From positions 1 through 44,641 of IMG/VR virus record IMGVR_UViG_3300030104_003057: a stretch of 44,641 nt of DNA; one strand, given 5' to 3'. Under the pieces are notes generated by a model. That model searched no databases, was not told the DNA's origin, and saw only the letters and a program-made list of their open reading frames with translations. Below, in pieces: positions 27,126-36,036 of the stretch (positions within the stretch are counted from its first letter, which is position 1; each line of letters starts with the position of its first letter). A program made the position numbers and the translations under genes. This DNA comes from a virus.

Positions 27126-30100
27126 ATGAAAATAGAATATATATTAAATGGTAAAGTCGTAAAGATTGAGCCAAAACACGAAGCATATTTTTTAAAAAAT
27201 AATCCTACGGCAATAAAATCTACAGTGCCGGGAAAGTCTCAAGAGGCGGGCCAGCCTCAAACAAATCAACAAACAAATACGGAATCCAACTTGGAAGATG
27301 GTTCTTTGGAATCACTTGCAGCTAAAATAAAGCAGTCTGAAAAGAAAATATTAGACAATCAGTATGAGGAGAGATTAGGTTCTATTAATGAACAGTTGAA
27401 ATCTATTGATGGTGATGAAAACCCTGAAAAATATAATAATTTAGTAAACAACTACAATTCTATATTAAAAGAATATGAAGTTGAATATGAAATATTAAAT
27501 AATAACATTAAGGGGTATAATAATATTTACAACAAAGATAATCCTAGAATATCTAACAATCCAATAGGTTATTCACTTGTTGATAGTAGGTTTCAAAACA
27601 TTGAACTAAGTGACGAACTACCTGATTATGACATGAAAGAAAAAGAAATAGCTAAAATGTCAAAAAGGGCTAGAGATAAAAAAGCAGAGTTTATATCTAG
27701 TACTCCAGATCAAATATTAACTTATAACACAGCTAAAGAATGGTTTGATATAAATGCTAGTTACAGAAGTGATGTAAGAAAAAAAGTTGTAGAAGATGGT
27801 ACTCATGGTTATAATCCCAAAACAAAAGAACTATTTGAATTAACAGAGTCAGAAAGAAACATGAAACAAGCTACTCATAATGATATAGTAAAAGATTATA
27901 AAAAAAGATATGAAGATGGTATGTTAAGTAAAGATGAGTACGCCGAGGCCTTAGAAAATATGGAACTCATAACCCCGGGTTATGATGACTACCTTGAAGA
28001 TGTTCCTTTATTTTATAGGTTGCAAACTAAATTCATGACTAACACTGGTATTGGTAGATTAATCATGAATACTGGCGTAGGGTACGCAAGAACCGCGTCA
28101 AGTATAGGTACTGGATTAATGTCCACTATTGAAAGTGAGCGTATACTTGAAGGTGCTAAACAAGGTAAGACAATTGAACAAATGGTTGAAGATCGCGATA
28201 TATCCCCTGCGCATCTACTACAAAAAGAATTCGATAAAATAAATTATCAATTTTCTACAAAACATTTTGATGAGCAAGGTGGAGTGATGACTCCAAAAGA
28301 TCTTATACAAGCTGGTAGAATTGGAGATGCTGCAACTTTACTAGCTGAACAGTCTATAGCTCAAATTCCTAGTTTAGCAATTAGTGTTGGTGGTGGATTA
28401 GCGTTTGGACCTGCAGGTGCTGCACTTGGAGCTGGTGTATTAGGTACTAGCGTGTACGGACAAGAAATGGTAGCTGATTTAGAAAGATTATATATTGATA
28501 AAGGTATAATTATTACAGATAAAGAAGCGTCACTATTAAGAAAAGGATCTGCTATGAAAGCTGGTGCTGAGTGGGCTGGAGAGTTTGCTGGAGCAATGTT
28601 GTTTAGAGCGGGTGGTGGTCTACTTGGTGGCGGAGCTGCTAAGAAAACGGTTAAAGCGTTTACTGATAGTTATACGAAAAGATTTATAGCGGCTTACATA
28701 GGAGGTTCTTTATCAGAAGGTTTATCTGAATCTTTCACTAGTGTAATGCAAGATGGTACAGATAAGTATATTTATGGTGATGAAGTTGGTTTTAAAGATT
28801 TCTGGAGAAATGGTGTTAATAGTTTTTTAATAGGTAGTGTGTTAGGTGGTGGTCTTTCCAGTACCATGACTATTCTTGATAAACCCACTAAACAACAAGC
28901 TCAAATGGCTGTAGCTTCCATGAAGTGGAAAACAAAAAAGTCAAAGATTCAAAATGACATAATAGAAACAGAGTTAAAACTAAAAAATGCTAAAGGCCAA
29001 GAGAAAAATTATTTTGAAAACAAATTAAAAGGATTAAATAAGCAAAACACTTTGCATGATCAAAAATTAGAGGCTGCTTTTGATAATATGACAAATAAAG
29101 AGCTAATTGATTACGCTAAAAAACAAGATCAATTAAGTAAACAATTAGGTTTGTTAAATACTAAAATGTCTGCTAAGGACAAGAAAGATGTAGAAAAACG
29201 TATAGATAAAATATTAGAAGAGCAAAATAGTTTAACAGATGGATTTGTTGATGTGTCAACAGAAAAAGCTATTGGTGAATTTCTTCAGAATTTAGCCGAG
29301 ATTAAAAAACAAGCAGCAACTTTAGGTTTTGGTAGTGATTTAAAAATAAAATATTTAAACAATGAAAAACAAATAGAGGCTGCTAAAAAAGAACTTGAGG
29401 AAAAAAATATTAAATACAGTGGTGAAGAGGGTTTGTTTCTATCAAATGATGGTGTTATATATGTGAACACTATGGCTGCGGCGGCTGTTGGTCAAACAAA
29501 TGTTTTAGGCCACGAGCTACTTCACTACATGATGTCTAAAAACTTTAAGGTAGATAATGCTTCTATGAAGAAAATGGTAGATGCTCTTAAAGATTTTTTA
29601 AGTACTACTGAAAGAGGTAAAGCTATAATAGATCGTATAGATAAAAGATTAATACAAAACGGGTATTTAAGTAGAGACGGTAAGTTTCAACCTGGAGCTT
29701 TGGAAGAATATTTTCAAATGTTAAGTGATATTATAAAGAAAAATAAAATACCTTTACCAGATGCTAGTCCTAAAACATTATCAAAAGCCTTTAAAGATAT
29801 GTTTACTGGTCTTGGTCTTGGTTCTGTTGAATTGAATACAGGGCAACAAATATTTGATTTTATAAAAACATATACAGAGCATGTTAATAGAAAGGGTTTG
29901 TTTGGTCAAATAACTAAAAGACGAGTTTTAAAAACTAAATTAGAAAGTAAGCTTGGTGAAAAAGCTGATCCAAAAGAAACTCAAGAAACTCAGGATAAAC
30001 GTTCTAAAACAGAGGCCGAAAACATAATTAATGAAATAGGTTCTGAGTATGGCTGGGATAATGTTAGTTGGAAAACTGTAGGACACGTTTTTGCTATTAA

Positions 30101-33100
30101 GACAATAGAAGAAGAAAGTTTACTAGATAGATTAATAGCCGCTAAATTAAAGGTACCAATGTCACCAGCTAGAACAAAAGAATTTATAAAAAAGGTTTTA
30201 GCTGAATTAACTCCTCACATTAAAAACTTTAATCCAGAAATAAATGATAGTTTATTTGGTTGGATTAATTCTCAAATAGCAAATAAGGCTGGTAACGTAT
30301 ATAACAGAGAATACAAAGTAACACAAAGAGTTCAAGATATTGATGCTAGAACTAGTGAGGGTGCTCTTGTTTTTCAAGTAGAAGCTGATACTTCATTAGA
30401 ACAAGATCTTATAGATCAAATAGGTTTAGATGACAAACAGCAAGATATGTACTCTGAGCTTAGAAGAAGGTTGAATTTAGGTAAGGAAATGATGGACAAA
30501 GTTCGTCGAGCTGTTATAAAAACTTTTGGTACTAAACTACCAGATGTTAATACTAAAAAATTTAAAGATGAGCTTCAAAAAAGATTTAGAACAGAACTTA
30601 AAAAAACCATACAAGATTTAATAGGTTCTAGAAATAATTATAATGAGTTTTTAAAAAATAACTTTGAAGCTGTATATAACGCTTTACCAGTTGAAACATT
30701 AGTTCAAATGGAAAGGTCTGTTAAGCCAGAGCAGAGAATATTTACTAAATCAAAAAGAGTAACTAAGCCAGTAGAAGTTGATAAATTAATAAGTGAAGGA
30801 TTATTACCTAAAGACACTAATAGGTTATCCGGACCTCAATTACATATAAAAAATCCATATCCTGGTCAAGCAAAAGTAATGGCCTTTTTTAGGGGAACTA
30901 ACATGTTACAGGAATTAGGGTATGAGGTTGGTGCTTCAACTCTTGGTACTAGAAAAGATAAACTAGCCATGGAAATAGGTGTTGAATTAGCTTTTGATGC
31001 AACGGCTGAAACTGTGCAGATGCCTGATGTTCAAGAAAAAAGAAGAGGCATACTACAGTTACAAGGACAAGAGCAGGCTGTCAACGAATTAGCAGTTATA
31101 GCTAAACAAATAAATAGAGATCCTAGAGTTAAATTTAGTGCTAGTTCTGCTGGTTCTAAAGTATTTAAAGATGGTGTAGACTTAGTAAATGCTATATCAG
31201 CTCAAGGTGATTTAACAGGTATAGCTAAGCTAAATAGTAAAGGAAATTATGTAGGGCTAAATGAGTATGCGGATATACCTTCTAGTACTATAAACTTTGT
31301 GATAAAAAACTTTTATGAAAACAATAAGATATCTTTACACCCTGGAGATATATTAAAAAAATTATCTAAACTAGTTCCAGCTGGTGACACTAGAACAAAA
31401 GGATTTGAACAGTATGTTATTGACAGGTTTGGTAAAATAGAAGGAGTGGATCTTGTGTTTGAATATCAATCAGAACAAGGTGTTGATATACCAGATGTTT
31501 ACGCTAAGTTTCACGGTCAAGACTTTCATGTTGAAGTTAAAATGTTTGATGCTCAAGTTGGTAGTTTAACTATTAACGATGTTAATTTAGAAACTGGTAA
31601 AATTACAATAGATAAAATAGATAATTTATCTCAAGAAAACCAAAACAAAATAAAAGAAATAGCAAAAAAAATAGTTCCAGTTTTAAAAGATGTACAATCT
31701 AGAGCTAAAGAAATGTCTTCAATGGGCAAAGAAGATATCATATCTTTAATAAGACAAGCAAATAAAAAGTTACCAAGAAATCAACAAATAAAAATACCTA
31801 AGTCTATAACAAAGCAAGATATAAATTATTTAAAAAATTGGAATAGTCCAAAGAGTTTTATGCCAAACTGGGCTCACGGTGTGTTAAAAGCAGAGGGATA
31901 TTGGAGTAGATTAACACAAAGAGCTACGTTTACTCAAACACTAATAGAAAACTTTTACTTAAACAAAGCTACACCGACTAACTACATATATATATTAGGT
32001 AAAGGACTTTTTAGTATAGGTGGTGACGTTTTAAACCTTGGTGTTTCTAGATTAGAAGGTACATTTAGTGTACCTATAAGACAAGTTAAGTCTTCTCAAA
32101 AACAAACTGTAAAAAAGGTAACAACAAAAACAGGTTATGTTAATATTAATCTCAGAGCCATACCAGTTGTAGATAAAATAACTAGCAAATCAGACATAGA
32201 CATTTTAGATAAATCTGGTGTAGACGCTTTATCTAAAGCAGGTAAACATTTAGAAAGCGTAAAAAGATCTAAATCTATTGTAACTTATAATAGCGCTATA
32301 GCTAACAAAATTAAGTATAGTAAAAGTGGTAAAAAAACAGGTATGTCAACGTTTGATTTTGACGACACAATGGCTTACACTAAGTCTGGAGTTAGAGTTA
32401 CTATACCAAACAATGATGGTAAACCTAAACCAGGTAAAAAAGTTATATTTTTAGCTGGTGGCGCTGGTAGTGGTAAGGGTAATGTTATTAAAAAGTTAGG
32501 CTTAGAAGGTATGGGTTTTAAAATAGTTAACCAAGATATATCATTGGAATGGCTAAAGAAAAACCATGGTTTACCTGAAAATATGAATGAACTAACAAAA
32601 GAACAAAGAAGTTTATTAGGTAAATTAGGTCATCAAGCTAGAGGTATTGCTAGAAGAAAAATGATGAAGTTTCAAGGCAATGGAAATGGAGTTGTAGTTG
32701 ATGGCACTGGTGGATCAGCAAAGCAAATGCAAAAGCTCGTAGAAGAGTTTGAAGCTAAAGGATATGATGTTAGCATGGTGTTTGTAGAAACTTCATTAGA
32801 CGTAGCCTTAGAGCGTAATAGAGCTAGAAAAGAACGTTCGTTACTTGATGTTATTGTTAGACGTAATCACGAGTCTGTACAAAATAATAAATCTACATTT
32901 AAAGATATGTTTGGAAAAAGATTCATGGAAGTTAACACAGATAACTTAACAATGGATAGCCCTATGCCAACAGAGCTTATAGAACAGATGAATGATTTTG
33001 TTTTTAGTTATGAAAAGAGAAGATTAGATGCAGCTGAATTTGCTGAGCAAGGTAGTGTTATACTAGAACAAGGAGGTGAGTTTGATTTTTCAGAATTTAA

Positions 33101-35747
33101 CGATGTTGTTGAAGGCACGCCTGGTCCACTGTTAGACAAAGCTAAACAAAGAGCTGAAAAGTTTGGAACTAAAGACATGTATATTTTAACCGCTAGGCCT
33201 CAGGCTTCCGCTAAAGCTATACAAGAGTTTTTAAAATCTCAAGGTTTGAATATACCTATAGAAAATATAACTGGACTAGCCAATAGTACTGGTAACGCTA
33301 AAGCGAAGTGGTTCTTAGAAAAGTTTGCGGAAGGTTATAATGACATGTACTTTGTTGATGATGCTTTAGCCAACGTTGAGGCTGTCAAAAAAGTTCTTGA
33401 TCAGTTAGATGTTAAATCAGATGTTGTTCAGGCAAAGGTTAAATTTAGTAAAACAGCTGGTAAAGAATTTAATGAAATAATTGAAGAGTCACAGGGTACA
33501 GATGCTGATAGAATAATTTCTCAAGCTGAAGCAAAAAGACTAGGTAGAAATAAAGGTTGGTGGAGAATATTTGTTCCACCATCAGCTGAAGATTTTAAAG
33601 GTTTGTTATATAGGTTTTTAGGAAAAGGAAAACAAGGCGATAAACACATGGCGTGGTTTAAAGACAATCTTTTAGATCCATTTGCCAAAGGAATAAGATC
33701 TTGGAACATCTATAAACAAAACATGGTTAATGAGTATAAACAATTGAAGAAAGATTTTAAAGATGTAACTAAGTCTTTAAACGATAAGGTTCCTGGAACA
33801 ACGTTTACTGTTGATGCTGCAATAAGAGTATATTTATGGAAAAAAGCTGGTTTTGAAATACCTGGACTAGATGCTGCAACTGAAAACATACTAAATGATT
33901 ACGTTACAAATAATACTGAAGTAAGAAACTTTGCTGATGTATTGAGTGCTATAACTCAGACTAAAGACGGTTATGTTAAACCTGGTAATAATTGGAGTAT
34001 ACAAACTATAGCAACTGATTTAAATAATGTTGTAAACAAGGTTGGTAGGAAACAATTTTTAGCAGAATACTTAGCGAACGTTGAAGCTATTTTTACTACA
34101 GAAAATATGAATAAAATAGAAGCTCTGTATGGAACTGGTTTTAAAGAAGCTCTAGAAAACATATTATACCGCATGGAAAACGGTAGGAATAGAAACAGAA
34201 TATATGATAGAAACTCTAATAGATTATTAAACTGGATAAATGGCTCTATAGGTGCTATTATGTTTTTTAATATGAGATCTGCTATACTTCAAACTATATC
34301 TACTGTTAACTTTATTAACTGGAGTGATAACAATATATTTAAAGCATCTGCTGCGTTTGCTAATCAAAAACAATTTTGGTCTGACTTTGCTATGTTATTT
34401 AACTCACCTCAGTTAAAACAAAGAAGAGCTGGTATACAAATAGATGTATCAGCATCAGAGCTTTCAAGAGCTTTTTCTGACGGTAGAGGAACACCGCAAT
34501 CTGTTATAAACTGGTTACTAGAAAAGGGTTTTACACCCACCCAAATAGCAGATAGTTTTGCTATAGCATTTGGTGGTGCTTCTTTTATTAGAAATAGAAT
34601 AAAAACCTACATAAAACAAGGTGTGACTGAGGCTCAAGCTAAAGATAAAGCGATGCTTGACTTTCAAGAGATAGCTGAAGAAACACAACAGTCTTCAAGA
34701 GAAGATTTAATATCTCAACAACAAGCTAGTGTTTTAGGTAGATTAGTTTTAGCTTTTCAAAATGTAACAATGCAGTATACACGTTTAATGAAGAAGTCAC
34801 TGTCTGATATAGTAAACGGAAGAGGTGATATGAAAACTAATATATCTAAGGTTATATATTATGGTGCTGTACAAAATATTATATTTGCATCACTACAAAG
34901 TGCTTTGGCTTTCATGATGTGGGGTGATGAGGAAGACGAAGAAGTTATAGATGATAAAGCTAAAAGAACATTAAACTCTGCTTTCGACTCTCTACTAAGA
35001 GGTACAGGTATGTATGGAGCTGCTGTTGCGGCAATAAAAAATACTATACTTAGATGGCAAGTTGAAAAAGAAAAAGGTTATGGTAGAAGAGATGACGGTA
35101 GAATAATACTAGAAGCATTAAACTTTTCTCCACCTATTGGTAGTAAGCTTAGAAAAATATATTCAGCTATTAAAACAGAGTCTTATAATATGGACGAAAT
35201 TAGTGATGAAATAGGTTTTAGAATAGAAAACCCTAAAGTGTATGCTTTAGCTAGTATAATAGAAGCTGCAACTAATATACCACTACAAAGACTAGTTAGA
35301 AAGGCAAATAACCTAGAAGAAGCCATAACAAGCCAACATGAAACATGGCAACGTATAGCATTAGCTCTAGGTTGGGATATGTGGTCATTAGGTATAAAAG
35401 ACGAAGAGTTAGAGCAAGCTAAACAAGATGTTAAGAAAAACATAAACGATAGAAGAAGAGAGGATAAGCGTAAGAAGAAAGAAGATGAAGAAAAGGATAT
35501 GCAGAAAAGGGGTTTTAAAAAGATTAGATGCTCTGGTGTAAGATCAAACGGTGAAAGATGTAAAATAATGTCAGATTATACTAAAGATAAAAAATTCTTA
35601 TGTACACATCACATGGAGTTTAAAGATGGTATGGATAGAGATGGCGATGGATTAAAAGAATATAGATGCACTGCTATGAAATCTAATGGCAAAAGATGTA
35701 AGAATAAAACAGAGAATAAAAATAAGAAGTGTTATGCTCATCAATAA
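27126..35747 (+). CDS. Giant polyvalent ejection protein: protease, nuclease, kinase-phosphatase
   Basis: 2873 residues. Helical N-terminus; glycine-rich hydrophobic segments at about 415-450, 479-508 and 565-582 that could cross membranes. HELLH at 796-800 with a downstream ALEEYFQML fits a zinc metallopeptidase. Residues 1035-1053 (FNPEINDSLFGWINSQIAN) resemble sigma-70 region 2. IPDVYAKFHGQDFHVEVK, with P1456-D1457 and E1470-x-K1472, is a PD-(D/E)XK nuclease core. A HAD phosphatase begins at D1744-F-D1746, is interrupted by a P-loop kinase (GGAGSGKG, 1778-1785), and resumes with ILTARP (about 2020-2025) and FVDD (2076-2079). Residues about 2368-2612 form a conserved internal-virion region. 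Two Cys/His modules end the protein (2802-2829, 2848-2872). VKFS, IKYS and VKFS mark junctions at 1335, 1729 and 2105. Position after gp14- and gp15-like genes suggests ejection into the host. Confidence 0.85.
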   Translation: MKIEYILNGKVVKIEPKHEAYFLKNNPTAIKSTVPGKSQEAGQPQTNQQTNTESNLEDGSLESLAAKIKQSEKKILDNQYEERLGSINEQLKSIDGDENPEKYNNLVNNYNSILKEYEVEYEILNNNIKGYNNIYNKDNPRISNNPIGYSLVDSRFQNIELSDELPDYDMKEKEIAKMSKRARDKKAEFISSTPDQILTYNTAKEWFDINASYRSDVRKKVVEDGTHGYNPKTKELFELTESERNMKQATHNDIVKDYKKRYEDGMLSKDEYAEALENMELITPGYDDYLEDVPLFYRLQTKFMTNTGIGRLIMNTGVGYARTASSIGTGLMSTIESERILEGAKQGKTIEQMVEDRDISPAHLLQKEFDKINYQFSTKHFDEQGGVMTPKDLIQAGRIGDAATLLAEQSIAQIPSLAISVGGGLAFGPAGAALGAGVLGTSVYGQEMVADLERLYIDKGIIITDKEASLLRKGSAMKAGAEWAGEFAGAMLFRAGGGLLGGGAAKKTVKAFTDSYTKRFIAAYIGGSLSEGLSESFTSVMQDGTDKYIYGDEVGFKDFWRNGVNSFLIGSVLGGGLSSTMTILDKPTKQQAQMAVASMKWKTKKSKIQNDIIETELKLKNAKGQEKNYFENKLKGLNKQNTLHDQKLEAAFDNMTNKELIDYAKKQDQLSKQLGLLNTKMSAKDKKDVEKRIDKILEEQNSLTDGFVDVSTEKAIGEFLQNLAEIKKQAATLGFGSDLKIKYLNNEKQIEAAKKELEEKNIKYSGEEGLFLSNDGVIYVNTMAAAAVGQTNVLGHELLHYMMSKNFKVDNASMKKMVDALKDFLSTTERGKAIIDRIDKRLIQNGYLSRDGKFQPGALEEYFQMLSDIIKKNKIPLPDASPKTLSKAFKDMFTGLGLGSVELNTGQQIFDFIKTYTEHVNRKGLFGQITKRRVLKTKLESKLGEKADPKETQETQDKRSKTEAENIINEIGSEYGWDNVSWKTVGHVFAIKTIEEESLLDRLIAAKLKVPMSPARTKEFIKKVLAELTPHIKNFNPEINDSLFGWINSQIANKAGNVYNREYKVTQRVQDIDARTSEGALVFQVEADTSLEQDLIDQIGLDDKQQDMYSELRRRLNLGKEMMDKVRRAVIKTFGTKLPDVNTKKFKDELQKRFRTELKKTIQDLIGSRNNYNEFLKNNFEAVYNALPVETLVQMERSVKPEQRIFTKSKRVTKPVEVDKLISEGLLPKDTNRLSGPQLHIKNPYPGQAKVMAFFRGTNMLQELGYEVGASTLGTRKDKLAMEIGVELAFDATAETVQMPDVQEKRRGILQLQGQEQAVNELAVIAKQINRDPRVKFSASSAGSKVFKDGVDLVNAISAQGDLTGIAKLNSKGNYVGLNEYADIPSSTINFVIKNFYENNKISLHPGDILKKLSKLVPAGDTRTKGFEQYVIDRFGKIEGVDLVFEYQSEQGVDIPDVYAKFHGQDFHVEVKMFDAQVGSLTINDVNLETGKITIDKIDNLSQENQNKIKEIAKKIVPVLKDVQSRAKEMSSMGKEDIISLIRQANKKLPRNQQIKIPKSITKQDINYLKNWNSPKSFMPNWAHGVLKAEGYWSRLTQRATFTQTLIENFYLNKATPTNYIYILGKGLFSIGGDVLNLGVSRLEGTFSVPIRQVKSSQKQTVKKVTTKTGYVNINLRAIPVVDKITSKSDIDILDKSGVDALSKAGKHLESVKRSKSIVTYNSAIANKIKYSKSGKKTGMSTFDFDDTMAYTKSGVRVTIPNNDGKPKPGKKVIFLAGGAGSGKGNVIKKLGLEGMGFKIVNQDISLEWLKKNHGLPENMNELTKEQRSLLGKLGHQARGIARRKMMKFQGNGNGVVVDGTGGSAKQMQKLVEEFEAKGYDVSMVFVETSLDVALERNRARKERSLLDVIVRRNHESVQNNKSTFKDMFGKRFMEVNTDNLTMDSPMPTELIEQMNDFVFSYEKRRLDAAEFAEQGSVILEQGGEFDFSEFNDVVEGTPGPLLDKAKQRAEKFGTKDMYILTARPQASAKAIQEFLKSQGLNIPIENITGLANSTGNAKAKWFLEKFAEGYNDMYFVDDALANVEAVKKVLDQLDVKSDVVQAKVKFSKTAGKEFNEIIEESQGTDADRIISQAEAKRLGRNKGWWRIFVPPSAEDFKGLLYRFLGKGKQGDKHMAWFKDNLLDPFAKGIRSWNIYKQNMVNEYKQLKKDFKDVTKSLNDKVPGTTFTVDAAIRVYLWKKAGFEIPGLDAATENILNDYVTNNTEVRNFADVLSAITQTKDGYVKPGNNWSIQTIATDLNNVVNKVGRKQFLAEYLANVEAIFTTENMNKIEALYGTGFKEALENILYRMENGRNRNRIYDRNSNRLLNWINGSIGAIMFFNMRSAILQTISTVNFINWSDNNIFKASAAFANQKQFWSDFAMLFNSPQLKQRRAGIQIDVSASELSRAFSDGRGTPQSVINWLLEKGFTPTQIADSFAIAFGGASFIRNRIKTYIKQGVTEAQAKDKAMLDFQEIAEETQQSSREDLISQQQASVLGRLVLAFQNVTMQYTRLMKKSLSDIVNGRGDMKTNISKVIYYGAVQNIIFASLQSALAFMMWGDEEDEEVIDDKAKRTLNSAFDSLLRGTGMYGAAVAAIKNTILRWQVEKEKGYGRRDDGRIILEALNFSPPIGSKLRKIYSAIKTESYNMDEISDEIGFRIENPKVYALASIIEAATNIPLQRLVRKANNLEEAITSQHETWQRIALALGWDMWSLGIKDEELEQAKQDVKKNINDRRREDKRKKKEDEEKDMQKRGFKKIRCSGVRSNGERCKIMSDYTKDKKFLCTHHMEFKDGMDRDGDGLKEYRCTAMKSNGKRCKNKTENKNKKCYAHQ

Positions 35748-35785
35748 ACGTGTAATAATAATAGTATAACAAAAATATTTAAAAT

Positions 35786-35968
35786 ATGATAAATTGGATT
35801 AACTCCTGGAGAGCAGGCAATAAGAAAGATAGATACGAATTAGTATTGAGGATAAGTACATTAACAGTATTTGAATTAATGTTTTGTCCTTGCTGGAAAT
35901 GTGAGAACAAAAAGAAAAGCTGTGCTAGATTCAAGTTAATGGTGTTTAATTTTGGATTTGAAATATAA
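35786..35968 (+). CDS. Small hypothetical phage protein
   Basis: A 60-residue protein starting MINWINSWRAGNKKDRYELV, with a hydrophobic middle (LTVFELMFCPCWKCENKK) that includes a C-x-C-x2-C cluster and an additional Cys, and a closing FKLMVFNFGFEI. The opening and the 'LNFGFEI'-type ending recall a small conserved phage family of unknown function. The four cysteines could bind a metal. A 38-base A/T-rich gap, containing a weak version of the 14713 motif at 35751-35769, precedes it. Confidence 0.62.
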   Translation: MINWINSWRAGNKKDRYELVLRISTLTVFELMFCPCWKCENKKKSCARFKLMVFNFGFEI

Positions 35969-36036
35969 TGTGCCCTTGTCCAATATGTGTAACAGCAATC
36001 GTTCTTGCGGCATGTAGTTATAAATTATTAAAATGA
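35968..36036 (+). CDS. Micro-ORF, 22 residues, Cys-rich
   Basis: Encodes MCPCPICVTAIVLAACSYKL and two more residues. The ATG shares one base with the preceding stop (TAATG) and its stop overlaps the next start (ATGA), so it fits the translational chain exactly. A CPCPIC cluster is followed by a short hydrophobic run and a second Cys. It could be a tiny membrane-associated protein. The tight overlaps at both ends are the main support. Too short to assign a function. Confidence 0.5.
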   Translation: MCPCPICVTAIVLAACSYKLLK

